This document shows, piece by piece, positions 21,605 to 32,863 of a stretch of 35,711 bases of DNA. Each line of letters begins with the position of its first letter. Within the stretch, counting starts at the first letter, position 1. The notes beneath the pieces are model-generated. The model did no database searches. It saw only the letters and a program-made list of their open reading frames with translations, and was not told the DNA's origin. The position numbers were made by a program, and so were the translations under genes. Source of the stretch: Azolla pinnata (Eukaryota; Streptophyta; Polypodiopsida; Salviniales; Salviniaceae). Location: NCBI GenBank assembly GCA_037176905.1, contig JBBBWG010027201.1, positions 18,072-53,782 on the forward strand, read 5' to 3'.

Positions 21605-21785
21605 ACACACAAAGTATGTAACACAACCACATACATACATACATATGTATGTATGTATGCATGTATATACACAAGGCTACATATGTACGTATTCGTATGT
21701 ATTGTTGGGCACATGTACACGCATACGTACACAAGTACGAATACGTACAATATACAGAACGCACAGAAATGCATGCGCAGACAGC
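21605..21785. repeat. Third, short ATGC/ATAC-type array
   Basis: ACATACATACATACATATGTATGTATGTATGCATGT is a near-perfect foldback at about 21630-21666. It is followed by ACATATGTACGTATTCG and GTACACGCATACGTACACAAGTACG words. The array ends at the presumed leader of the OM47-like gene, as the other two arrays end at the PPR and TBC starts. Confidence 0.75.
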
Positions 21786-21842
21786 TTCTGCTCCGCGGGC
21801 CTCTGTGAAATCGCGACGCAAGCTTCCAGAGATCGTCCTTCC

Positions 21843-24800
21843 ATGGGAGCTCTGTTCTCCGTCCAGGCGCCTCCACCCGTCGTCCTGGTTCCTCCTTCCG
21901 TCGATGGATCGTCCTTCTTCGCCCGCTCCCGGTAAAATCCTTCTCCCCCTTCCTTTGCTGGCTCACTCACCATGGAATGGATGATCAAGTAAGCGTGTCA
22001 ATTCATCTTACACCTTCGATCCTCGTTTTGCACAAAGGCTCCAGTTTTCCAAATGCCCATTGTAATTTGGATGCCTGCCTGCGGTTCCCATTGCCTTTTG
22101 TTGCTTGTATGCCACGTTGTATACGTCGCTGCTCAGCATTGGGAGCTTCAGTCTTTCCGACGAATGTTTTTGGATGATAGGAAGGGCTGTGGTGATCATG
22201 GTGCATACTCACGTGGCGCATGCCTCAGCCTGGTTGTGATTGTCAGGGTTAATTCTATATCAACACAGTTTTCTCCATGACAGCCGCCAAAATTATTGGA
22301 ATAGGTATTTCTCAACTAAAAATGACAAGGGTAATTTGCCTTCAAGTAGTATGATCTGGAGGGACTCCCCATGTTTTGTTTTGCCAGCACAATGAGCTGT
22401 TTAAGCAGGTATTTTAGTAAGACAGCTCTTAAGCTGGCTGTCAGTGGCAGGATCAAGTAGTCAATGAAATAATGGTTCTTGGTAGGCTGCTTGTGATGAT
22501 GTCAACCTACTAATCAGCACATAAAAAGAGAAGTCCTTGTTATGCGTCTTGAGATGGGCATGAAAAGCATTTGTATGGGAGATAGCAGCTATAGCTGCCC
22601 AGTGTACTTCAAATTGGAATATCTCAATAGGGGTTACTTGTTGTGCACCACCCAGCTTTCGAGGTCGATGAAAGCCAGATTCTCCAGATATTTTATGGTG
22701 GGAGTAGATGCATTTCGTAGAGGAATGGCAGCACCGGTGATCATGTGATTTCTGTATAGCCAAGGATCCAGGTGTCAATACATGGTATCGGTTAGCCATA
22801 ACCCTGCCATCACCGGATGTCAATAACCTGGCAATATTCTGACCAGTTGAATAGTGAAAAAAATTATACTGACCCTTCCATGGGGTTGGGAAAGGTAAGG
22901 AACAGAAAGCCAAGTTTATTCCAAATAAGCTCCCACAGTGCTTCCAACTACTGCATCCAATACCTCGTCGTAATTCATGGCCTACCTGTGCAGGGATAGA
23001 GAGGGAGAGAGGCTCAGGAGAGATGGATCAATCACAATGCTTGTTACCTGTTTTTCTTTTTTTGTACAGTATGGCAGAGTCCTCTTATGATGTGCTTTTT
23101 GGAAAAGCTGCAAGGAAATTGTTGTTTGAAGAATACTATGCCGATTCTGATAAATTTGTGGCATCTCTCATGTTAAGACCTCCTGAAGATCCAAATGTTG
23201 ATTTTGTTCTCAGGGTAAGAAAACGCAGTTACAGAGTAAAATTTTTGTTTTAATGAACATTCATTCACTTCCTCTTTTTCTCAGCTCCTCTTTTCTTCTC
23301 TGTTAAGGTGTCAACTGGTGAAGAGTTTAAAGGTGATGCTGTATTTCGTTGGCAAAGGTTTATCACTTCCTCTTAAACTCTGCATATGATTGTCTGATTT
23401 TAATATTTGGATTTACATATAAGTATTCATTGTCGTACTCATAAAGGATTTTAAATCCTAACAAATCGAGCATCGTATATGTATACCTTTTTTATATAGA
23501 TTTTAACAATGTACATTCAGCATGGTAAACAAATACAGGGCACAGACATACACGTTGGTATATGTGGATACATGTTTATCAAGCCTATATTCATGAACAC
23601 TTGGCCTCTGACATAGCCATGCGTGGAACTATAACGTGGTTGGATCATACACTTATTTTGGGCTATCTTGTTATATGCAGGGATGTTGACGACCCTAATA
23701 CCTTTTTGGAATTGAAGATGGGTACCTCAGCCATGTATGGTCACTTCAAAGACATTTCCAACAAATTTAAGCATGCTTTAGAAATAATGTCCAACTAGAT
23801 ACATATATTTATAGAAATGTGACAGTTCAAGCCTGCACTTTTGATACTACAACTGGACTTGGGGCGTTTACCACTTTTCCAGTTCTCACCAAAAGCAGGT
23901 GTTAGAAAATGCTGTGTACTTACGTTTAATCTACAGAATGTAGACAGCACAGTATAATATTAGATGGATTATGATATAGATCATTAGAGGATCAGAACAT
24001 CATCGGACTCCGATATGGATCATCCAACTTATCTGTCGGTGCAACTGTGGACTGGATTAGTAAAGGTTATAATCCCATCACTTATAGTGCATTTCTACGT
24101 TTTTATTTGCAGTTCCATCAATTCTTTTATGGTTTTCCAGTGGTATTAAGCATTTAAGTTGCTAGTCATAAATCTTGTACAGGCCCTGAACGGGTATGGA
24201 TGGTTGGAAAGATGGGGAAAGTAACTGCTGGTTGTCAATACAAGCCTTATCAGTGTAAGTTGTTATTTTTAAATAAATTCTGGGATTGTTGCAAATTGAG
24301 ATCTCATATCACCTCTCATGTATGGAAGTTGAAATGTAGGAAAATGAAGTATTCTTGGATATATATCAGCAGTTGGTGCACTAATAAATCTGGAGTCATC
24401 GACTCCTAAAAATTTATTTTTTCTTTAGAGATGCCTTCACCTTGTTCTCATGACATTATTTGTTTAATAAGTTAATTTATCGAAATTAGTACCGTCTCCC
24501 AGAACCGTTGGTTGTACTACACAATTATTAGAAATAGTTTTCAGGTTATCCTGTTTTTTTTCCATTTTACCTAAATCCAATTGCAGGAGGCTAAGCCTCC
24601 AGCCAGATTCTTTTCACCCACTAAATGATGCCAATTCAAAGTGGTTTGGAAAATATTTATGTGAATGTGATCTTCATTCATGGTGAAAACTTCTTTTTAT
24701 TCTAATTTATCGCCCAGTTATACAGTCCTACCATCTGGATATTTATGGGAAGATGCCTATTATGCTATTGTGTCAAGTACACAACTTATCCATTGACTTG

Positions 24801-26657
24801 TTTGATTTTAGAATCCTAAATTCCCCGAGGCGTGATGTTTGGCAAAACATTCCTCCTAACTACCACCACCTGTCTCGTCTGCTAACCTACTTTCCAGCTC
24901 GTGTAAGCATGTCATATAACGATGGTTAATAGTATGTGAAGTTTCTTCCTGGCCTATTCTATAGGCACTCATGAGGTGAGCTGTGATTCCAGTGTGCTTC
25001 TGGTTTCCAGGTTTTTTATTAATATGACTCATTGTGTTTTGTCTTTCTTTTGGAACTCAGTATTTATGTGAACTCCATTGATTGAACTGTGAGTCCACAA
25101 TAGAGTCTTGGTACCTGGTGAAAGTGAATAGGTGCCTTCTCATTTTTGTCATTACTACAAGTCTTTTGAGTATGAGGAACAAAAAGAAGTTTGGGTAACA
25201 AATAGGCTCATAATGGGGAAAGGAGATGTCTACACACCGCTGAACTGAGGAATAAGTCAACACTCCCTGTATATCAGTTATTTGAAACATGAGATTGTCT
25301 TACTATTGCCGGTGGACACCAATGTGATGGAGTTCTTTTTAGCGTGTTTGCAGCTGCTAGGACTACTTGGAGAGAATATCCACTGGAATTATTCATGGAT
25401 ACTGGCAACTGGAGTTTTGTGGTGGATTATGGAACAGGAAAAAGAAGTGTGCTAACTCCTAATTTCAATTTCTCTCTGGAACTTCAGGAAAACTCAAAGG
25501 TATATTGCCATTGTCGTTGATATTGTTGTTGTTTTTCATATCGAGTTTACCCCTTGTAAGTGGATTGATGCCTGTCTTCCGTGCACAGGTGATAGCCTCC
25601 TTTTATCATCATTTAGTAGTACAGAGACAGGTTTGCTTCTACCATCCTTTGTACGTCTTTGCACATTGTGTGTATATTTCGCTTCAGAGCTTGATGTTGC
25701 TGTACTATACTACAGGTAAGGAACCCATTTGAAGGGTCTGATGTCGTGGCAATTACAAACTATATAGACGTGGGTTTTGAATTTCAACAAAGGTGTGTGG
25801 AAGTTTATTCTTAGTTTGCGTCTGTGTCATTCTTGATCATAAGGGTTTTAATAAATTTTCCTTTATAGATTGAAAGACTTAGGTATAGCAAGCTTTTCTC
25901 CACACAACAGTCCTAAAGGATCCATCCGAAAAGATTCAAGTGAATCAGATTTGTCAATGATGCAAATTGGAGCATCTTGGCAAGCTAACAAGAACATATT
26001 TCTGAAGGTTTTTTGGCTTCCAGTATCCCACGATGCACTGTTTGAAGTCAGGCGGTAGAGATCTGGTGTCTAAGTATAATTTATTATTTGCAGGCAAAGT
26101 TAGGGATGCTGAATTCTGGAGCAGCTTTTATGCTGAAGTCCTGGTGGAACCCCAGTTTTATTTTTTCTTGTTCATGTGAGCACACCGTCCCCATCTCTAT
26201 TTTCCGTTCTCTTCATATTAGCATTAGGGGTATAGCTATGGTGCCATAGAAACTGTGTATGTTTTGTCTGACAAAGCACAAACTTCATATAGAGGCTACC
26301 TTGAATCAGTTTTTTTAATGAAACAGATGTGAGAGATCATGTACAAATGCAGACCAACATCGGGTTTGGAGTGAGGCTTGAAAATTTTGGAGGTGCCAGG
26401 TGAGCTGTCTTCAAAAAACTCTTTGAAAGGAGAAATAGGTGAGACTTTCTTTGTAAGAGCAAATTGGTGATTTCTTTTTGTGGCACAGGTATGAAAGGGC
26501 AGATGCAAACTATGTGATGATCACTCCAACCGAAAAGCATCTGGCTGAAGGTCTTTCGATGTATCCTGATGCCTACCCGATGCTCAACACAGATATCACA
26601 TCTGAAAATGGTGCAACAATACCTGTAAATTTTCGACCAGAAGCCGAGATCCTGTGA
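21843..26657 (+). CDS. Beta-barrel outer-membrane protein, probably OM47-like
   Basis: Fourteen exons: 21843-21931, 23070-23214, 23308-23357, 23681-23721, 23826-23898, 23980-24065, 24183-24254, 25354-25499, 25589-25630, 25716-25792, 25869-26007, 26094-26175, 26327-26399 and 26489-26657. They sum to 1284 nt, 427 aa. Alternating strands typical of a porin-like barrel are seen: IIGLRYGSSNLSVGATVDW, VWMVGKMGKVTAGCQY, WSFVVDYGTG, FNFSLELQ, VIASFYHHLVVQRQV, ITNYIDVGFEFQQR, FMLKSWWNPSFIFSC and NIGFGVRLENF. The last could be the sorting beta-signal. Size and wording fit the plant mitochondrial outer-membrane protein OM47 (VDAC-related), recognised from memory, not searched. The ATG at 21843 lies in a strong CCATGGG context and is in frame with MAESSYDVLFGKAARKLL at 23071, adding 30 residues; starting at 23071 would give 397 aa. 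The pore substrate is unknown. Confidence 0.8.
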
Positions 26658-27670
26658 AGGCGTAGATCGTGGCATCAATTCAGAGCTTGAAAGAAAATAA
26701 GTGATGTTGTCACCTTTGTTTTTCTCCCCATGTTTGCAAAGGGCTTTGGTAACCATTCCATTTGTGTTAGGTCTTGAATATATGGTTGGCAATGGCCTTC
26801 TGCAAATTCTTTGAGCCTCTAGAGAAGAGTCTCGAATCCGTTTTTACCAAACATCGGGATCGTTGATAATGTTCAGTTTTTTTGAGCTGGAATTCCAGAT
26901 ATTTGTCAAAATAAGGCAAGTCGGCCGATGATTGAGAAGTTTTTGAGATCAGATGCAAATGGATATTGATTTCTTAGCCGCTGTTTTGTCGAGGCCTTGA
27001 TTGTCGGCGCTTAAAGAAAACTGTAACTAACCATGTCCTTGATGAACAAGATAACTAACTGTCCTCACAGTGAGAACCTCTTCAAAGGACCGATGCATTT
27101 TTAATTGTGCTTGATGAGAGCTCTCTGGCTCATCATAGTAACATGGCAGTTCAGCAGAAAAGGTACATCATCTCCAGCTCATCTTCCCTGTTTGGCGAAG
27201 CCGGAAACTTTAAGAGGTTTGGACCTTCTTGCATTCTCCGTCTGAACTTGTTTCGATTTGCTTTGCGATATTCTTCTATCCACGATCGATTCGGTTTGAG
27301 GGCGCTATTAAAAGTCTTTCGTTCGACTTGAGATTTCGGAGCTTAACGCATGCTCATCGGCACGCATGGCAACCCGCTTTCTGATCGATCAGACATGTGA
27401 ACGGCTTGAAATCGTGCACAGGAACCTTCCGTTGCTGTGGGCAGTTACGATGCCCTCGTCGATGAATGTCTGGCTTTGATTGTTGTGCGGAACCAGCTGT
27501 CGCAAGCAAGGTCAAGCAGGTTGGTCGGTGCCCGTGTGTTAATGCAGTGCCAGAATCCCTGCTAAGAAAATGCGGAAAGGCCTCGATCTCGTTACGCATT
27601 GGGCTCCTGAGATTCTCTGTCTGCAGATGACATTGTCGGTTTCCAGGGTAACAAAGTCAACTGTAGCAGG
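26658..27670. other. OM47-like 3' flank and spacer
   Basis: No gene was recognised on either strand; the open frames are short and of unlike composition. The first ~150 bases should be 3' UTR. Confidence 0.5.
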
Positions 27671-27674
27671 CCTG

Positions 27675-28012
27675 GAAAGGAACGATGATGATGATATGAT
27701 GATAGCAGCGGCAGCGAGACTGATGATGATGATGGTGGCAATGGCAACGATGCCGATGATGATGATGATGACGGCAGTGGTGATGACGATGATGGTGATG
27801 GTGATGATGATGTTGGTGACGGTGCAAGATGCAATGACAATGATGGCGACGGCGGCGATGATGATGATGATGGTGATGGTGATGATGGTGGTGGTGGTGA
27901 TGCTAGTGATGATGATGACATTGATGATGGTATGATGATGATTGTGATGGTGGTGGTGGTGATGTGATGATGATGGTGATGGTGGTGATGATGCGGATGG
28001 TGATGAAGCTCT
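27675..28012. repeat. GAT/GGT-rich trinucleotide array
   Basis: Interrupted GATGATGATG, GGTGATGGTG and GCGGCGATG words fill about 340 bases. All long frames here are simple-sequence artefacts (Met/Val/Ala or His/Ile/Thr runs). The array lies in gene-poor DNA. Confidence 0.85.
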
Positions 28013-28628
28013 CTCATGTAGTCCAGTTGTCTGTAAAAACCGTCCATTTATGTCTCCACCGCATATACACAATAAGGTTAGAAACCTACAGGAGGAGGGA
28101 AACTCAAATGATCCGATCTGATCCGAACGATCGAACGATCTTTCATGAATGAATGCAAGTTGAGTTCGGAAACTCAGGTCAGAGCTTCCCATGCACCGAC
28201 GTGGGTTTTATGTCCTCCTGTTCACACCTGACGCTTCGATTCGACCCAGTATCTATCGGCTGCGCATTCAGCGTGCATCGAATTCTTCCCATTCTATCGT
28301 CTTTCTAATTAGGAACCAACTCGCTCAAGCTCGCGATTAAGGAGGTTATAGAGAATCAGTTAGGCTATCATTAACGTTAATCGAATCGAAGCCTGTCTTC
28401 TCGAGGAAAAGATTAGATCGCTGGAAATTTTTATTTTGTATTTATAATATAACTTGCATCGGGAAAAAAAGTCCATGCTAATAATAATCCCGGATTTATT
28501 CCTATAGAATTAAATAAATATACATTTTGTTTATATATTCGTATACAAGACTTCTTTTATTATCGTTTTTGAGGAATAAAATAGGAGTAAATCCATGATA
28601 AGAATAAGAGAGAATTGCCAAAAAAAAC
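28013..28628. other. AT-rich spacer
   Basis: Nothing gene-like is visible. Only short local repeats occur, for example GATCCGATCTGATCCGAACGATCGAACGATC near 28111-28141, described by position because of its overlapping palindromes. Confidence 0.4.
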
Positions 28629-28720
28629 AACGCCTAACAAATTTTCAAGATTTTACATTTTAACGCCTACTAAAATTCTAAATGACAGATTAGCGCCTAC
28701 TAAAATTCGAGACTACAAAT
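28629..28720. repeat. Short tandem repeat of ~30-33 bp
   Basis: Three diverged units begin with AACGCCTAAC, AACGCCTACT and AGCGCCTACT, each followed by AAAATT and an A/T/C tail. A fourth start (GATGCCTTAATT) coincides with the left arm of the foldback element that follows, so the tandem units may be part of its terminus. Confidence 0.6.
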
Positions 28721-28945
28721 TGATGCCTTAATTCCTAATCGACATTCATCCTAATTAAGCCAGAATCTTGATCGCCCCCCCGATGTAATTAGGTTATCGT
28801 CTCAATCACCTGATACAGTTACTGCTCCAGTATCAATTGCCCTTTGATTCGGTTGAGCCTTAATTTGCGCTCTGATAGCTAGTTACATCGGGATTATGGC
28901 TTAACTAGTGCGGAAAACGGATTAATAATAAGGATTAGGCGTTAA
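28721..28945. mobile_element. Foldback / MITE-like element with ~75-bp inverted arms
   Basis: The left arm (28721-28799) and the reverse complement of the right arm (28872-28945) align along their length. Shared words are GCCTTAATTCCTAAT/GCCTAATCCTTATT, TAATTAAGCC-GAATC/TAGTTAAGCC-TAATC and CGATGTAA-TAG-TATC. The loop is ~72 bases with no coding capacity. This is the layout of a non-autonomous DNA transposon derivative. Target-site duplications could not be defined with confidence, and the arms are perhaps 70-75% alike, suggesting age. Confidence 0.5.
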
Positions 28946-29154
28946 TTCTGTGAGCTCTTTAATTATAATGATAATCCTATCGATCCGCACTTGCGGCGAA
29001 TTTGTTGTTGGTCGTTTGAAAAAAAAAATATATATATATATAGCTACGTTTTACTCGTTTGGTTTTGTTTTTTTTTTATGGAAAAAAAACAAATCTGTAA
29101 AAAGAACAAATCGATAAATCGATAAATAAATGAATGGGAGAAAAAAAAAAGGCA
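28946..29154. other. AT-rich spacer with A and TA runs
   Basis: This stretch contains an A8(TA)7-like tract around 29020-29042 and several poly-T/poly-A runs. No gene is seen. Confidence 0.4.
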
Positions 29155-29282
29155 TCGTACGGTCCCCAGGATCCGGGGGGCGGCTGCCACGTGGTTGCAT
29201 CGGGGCCGTCCGTGCCCCTGCCACGTGTCGCGCATCGGGCGCGTCCGTACGGCTGCTTCCCTTTCCCGGAAAACGACAAAGA
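29155..29282. promoter_or_regulatory. GC-rich patch with two G-box/ABRE-type sites
   Basis: A 120-base GC-rich island in AT-rich DNA carries CCACGTGG at 29187-29194 and CCACGTGTC at 29221-29229, about 34 bases apart. CACGTG cores bind bZIP and bHLH factors in plants, and ACGTG-T/G-C contexts are ABA-response elements. The island precedes a CT-rich leader-like stretch on the plus strand, so it may be the core of a promoter, but no clear coding gene follows. Confidence 0.45.
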
Positions 29283-29339
29283 CCGCCCCCCAAAAAAACA
29301 AAAAAAGGGCGGTGCAAAACAAAATTGAAAAAAAACAAT

Positions 29340-29620
29340 TCATTAAAATAAAATAAAATAAAATCGGAGCGCCTGTCCGCCTCCCCTTTTTTTTTCTGTT
29401 TTTCTCTTTCTCTCTCTCTCTTTTTTTTTTCTCCCTTTTTCTGTTTTTTCCCGTAAATCTCTCTAATTCAAACCAATTAACTGTCTCGTTTCCCACCTCC
29501 AAACTAATCATCATCTAATCTAATCTAATCTACTCTAATCATCATCTAATCTACTCTAATCCCCTCGAATTTCTAAGCCCTAATCTCCTGCCGCTGGGGC
29601 GTTTCAGATGCACATGCATT
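29340..29620 (+). other. Leader-like CT-rich region with (AAAAT)n and (TCTAA)n
   Basis: (AAAAT)4 at about 29343-29363, a C/T-rich tract with (CT)n at 29385-29450, then repeated TCTAATC words at 29510-29570 lead into AAGCCCTAATCTCCTGCCGC. This resembles a plant 5' UTR. The first ATG afterwards (29609) opens only a 16-codon frame. It may be a non-coding transcript, the leader of a gene with later exons I cannot recognise, or chance. Confidence 0.3.
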
Positions 29621-29757
29621 CATCGCTTCGGAGCAATCGCTGCGCTAACAACAGTTAATCTCCATCACAGTACTGTTTTTTAAGTTACGGCTTGGCAAAT
29701 GGCTCCAAAAATATCTCTCCTTATCAGTTCGTTCGGTCGATCTGGATCTCAATCTCG

Positions 29758-29760
29758 ATT

Positions 29761-29812
<52 letters not shown>
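29758..29812. repeat. (ATG)n microsatellite
   Basis: About 17 uninterrupted ATG/GAT units. On the minus strand it encodes a poly-Ser tail to a 98-codon frame (29759-30055) with one hydrophobic segment. That frame matches nothing I know and is not called as a gene. Confidence 0.95.
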
Positions 29813-30136
29813 GGATCCCATTCTACTAGTAATCCTTGCGGTGCTGAGGAAACCCCTTTTAAATCCTAAACCCAAAAACTGAACATAATTGATGACAAAG
29901 ACGACGATCATCACCAGCATGTAAGTAGCTAGTTGTATGTATCTTGCCATCAGTTGCGCAAATGCAGCATCTTGGCTCGAAATCGATGTCATGTTGATGT
30001 TCTTGCATGGAATCGGAGCGATTTGAAGCAAGGGAATCCCATGTCTCGGGCCCAAACTGGGGGTTTATAATCAGTCGCTAATCCTCCAAGTGGCATTGAA
30101 TCACAACTACCCCAAACCCAAAAGGAAGCCCGGGTG

Positions 30137-30985
30137 GTGAATCGTGATTAAGCTAATAAATAAATCTAGTGCTTTGATGAAAAGCCACGATGGTGAATCG
30201 TAATCAAGCTAATAAATCCAACGTTTTGGTGAATCGTGAGTAAGCTAATAAGTCCAGTGCTTTGATGAAAAGCCATGGCAGCGAATTGTGATTAAGATAA
30301 TAAATCCAGTGCTTCGATGGAAAGGCACGCCGATGAATCGCAATTAAGGTAATAAATCAAGCGCTCAGGTGAATCGTGATTAAGCTAATAAATCCAGCGC
30401 TTTGATGAAAAGCCACGTTGATGAATCACAATTAAGCTAATAAATCCAACGCTCTGGTGAATCGTGATTAAGCTAATAAATCCAGCGCTTTGACGAAAAG
30501 CCGCGCCGATGAATCGCAATTAAGCTAATAAATCAAGCGCTCTGGTGAATTGTGATTAAGCTAATAAATCCAGCGCTTCGATGAAAAGGCACGCCGACGA
30601 ATCGCAATTAAGCTAAGAAATCAAGCGCTCCGGTGAATCGTGATTAAGCTAATAAATCCAGCGCTCTGGTGAATCGCGATTGAGCTCATAAAAAAACTCC
30701 AGCGCTCTCGTGTGAATCGTGATCGGGCTAGTAAATAGAAATCGAGCGCGCCGGTGGATCGCAATCGGGCCAAATAGATAGAAATCCAGCGCTTGGGTGG
30801 ATCGCGATCGAGCTCAGTAAACCAATGCAGCGCTTGGATGGATCGTGATGAAGCCGATCGAACAAATCCAACGCGTTCGGTGAATCGTGGATTTTTTTTG
30901 AGCTGCTAAAATAAACCCAACGCGTTCGATGAATCGTGGATTTTGAGCTGCTAAAATAAATCCAGCGCTCTGATGAAAACGTGCG
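30137..30985. repeat. 88-bp dimeric minisatellite
   Basis: The phrase GTGAATCGTGATTAAGCTAA recurs at about 30137, 30229, 30369, 30457, 30545 and 30633, with exact 88-base spacing in the last four. Each unit has two related halves of ~44 bases: (GTGAATCGTGATT..AATCCAGCGCT) and (GATGAATCGCAATT..AATCAAGCGCT). The array is most regular in its middle and more diverged at both ends, especially after 30700. Each half contains AATAAA within GCTAATAAATC. No long coding frame runs through it. Confidence 0.9.
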
Positions 30986-31677
30986 TGTGAACGGGGGCTT
31001 ATTACGCACAGTGTGCTTGTGTGTGTGTGTGTGTAGTGGAAATTCCAGTTTTCTTGTTTGAGTTTAATTTTTTGGCCGGAAAATTTTTGAAAAAAAAAAT
31101 GGGGCATTTTTTATGTACGTATATAAATTAGAGATTTCCGTAATTTCTGTGTCTTGTGCATGTGCAGAAAAAACACAGAACAAAAGAAAGAAGAAAGAAG
31201 AAGAAGAAGAAGAAGAAGACAGAAGAAGAAAGAAGAAGAATTTGAAGCAGAAGCAGCAGAAGCTCTTCTTCCTCGCGACGACGCAGACGACGCAGGCGGC
31301 GCAGCCGCGCTCTTCGTCTCCATCTCCCTCTCCTCGACGCAAGGAATGCACATGCGTCCGCAGAAGCGCCGAGCTCCTTCCCTTCTTCTGCGGACGAGGA
31401 TAAGCTGCGGAGACGGAGGAACGATTGCACGGGAAACGATCGACGGGGACGAAGCGATGGAGCGTGGGAGCGAGCGCGGTATGTCTTTCTCTCCCGTTTC
31501 TTTCCCCGCCGTTTTCCCTGCGCAACTGCCTGTACATATGGTGCTTCCGCCACAGCCACCAACCGGTTTCGACGCCATGCAAAAGAAACGCCGTGGCCTT
31601 TTTCTTTGGATGCTTCACTGCTTCGGAAACCTCCGTGTCTGTGTGCCTTTCGCTACGTCGTTCCTTCTCCACGTTTG

Positions 31678-31711
<34 letters not shown>

Positions 31712-32863
31712 GCCGGCTTCTTCTTCTTCTTCTTCTTCTTTGACCTCATGGAACCTCTCCCTTGACGCAACTGCTGTGTGGATTGAGGCAGGCACAAAAA
31801 ACAAAGAATCGGCAAACACGTGTCTTTCTTCCGCTTCCTTACTGTTACAAAGAATCTGCAAACTTGTGTCTTTCTTGCGCTTCCTTCTGTTTCTTTGCTC
31901 GTTTTGGTTCAGTACTCCGTGTGTACGTTCTCTCAGAGGCATCACATCTCGCACGTTCTTTTTTGGGTGCCAAAACCTCGTTTTTGCTGCTGCTAACCAC
32001 CGGCTCTGCAACATGTTTATATGTATAGAGCCTTTGGCCTTCGTCATCGAGGAAGGGGTGAGGTATGGCTATGGGGAGATGTATGTGGTCATGTATTTCC
32101 GAGCTTAGTACAACACTCGGTGATTCAGCGACCTAGAAAAACCGCATGGTCCCTTTCCTTCATGTTCATGTATGTCTCTGCTCATATGCATACATTCATG
32201 GACCTCACATGTATGCATACTATGCCTGTGTTTGTGTAATTGCTTGATCTTCGTGTCATTCATGTGTATGTATCCATATACATAGACCTCTTTACCGTAT
32301 CCCCTTGACAATCCTTACTTGCTTTTCACAGTATGAACAGGTCATTGCTGAAGTGAGCAGTCCGTCTCCTGAATCACATAATTGACCGTAACTGAGAATC
32401 CCATTTTTCTCCTCGTTGTTTGTGATTTCAGGGGATTTTGCGTAAATGAGTTGGAGCCGTAGCTCAATTGCTGAAGGTATACATTGACTTATTGCAGCCA
32501 TTCTCCAGCTCTTCCAAAGCGTGCTTTGATCGCTGTTCAATCTCATAGCACATTGCCGATATCTACTTGCGAATTCGATTCATTGAGCACAATGTATCTA
32601 TTCGATCGAACGAATGCAAACGCATTGGGAGTTCATTTGATCCATTGAGTGCGTGCAGTGCAATCATTCGGTCCATTGCATACAAATTCGTTGTATTCAT
32701 TGGACCCATTGAATATAACCAAGTCATCAGCCACAACCATCAGCACCACCACCACCACCACAAGAAGAAGTGGAATAACAGCAATAACTACAGAAACAGC
32801 ATTTCCTCATCACTTGGCTTTGAGAAGGAATAGTATAACAGCAAACCCCACCCGAAGTCACTC
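30986..32863 (+). promoter_or_regulatory. Upstream region and leader of the TPP gene
   Basis: Contents include (TG)n at 31016-31036; a GAA-rich tract at 31185-31243; a GC/CT-rich leader-like stretch at 31290-31478 ending in a good donor (GAGCGCG/GTATGTC); (ATC)n at 31681-31711; (TTC)n at 31718-31741; and (CAC)n near 32744-32761. A plausible leader exon ends at 31478, and an acceptor TTATTGCAG at about 32496 would give a ~1-kb leader intron. An ATG at 31457 in the leader is not in frame with the TPP start. A TAG at 32831 is in frame just before the chosen ATG. Confidence 0.45.

Noticed and set aside
24586-24600. Perfect 7-bp stem palindrome GGAGGCTAAGCCTCC
   Set aside because: Short, inside an intron, with no associated motif; expected by chance at this scale.
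24820-24930. Exon-like stretch ILNSPRRDVWQNIPPNYHHL in intron 7 of the OM47-like gene
   Set aside because: Including it breaks the frame (TAA at the junction), while the direct join 24254/25354 keeps the frame and the barrel pattern.
27539-28192. 217-codon minus frame with His/Ile/Thr runs
   Set aside because: It is a product of the GATGAT array.
29759-30055. 98-codon minus frame with one hydrophobic segment and poly-Ser tail
   Set aside because: The tail is the (ATG)n microsatellite and nothing is recognisable in the rest; too weak to call a gene.
31064-32047. 327-codon minus frame and 227/203-codon plus frames upstream of TPP
   Set aside because: Composed of translated (GAA)n, (ATC)n and (TTC)n tracts on overlapping frames, with no family signature; the region fits a TPP leader and promoter better.
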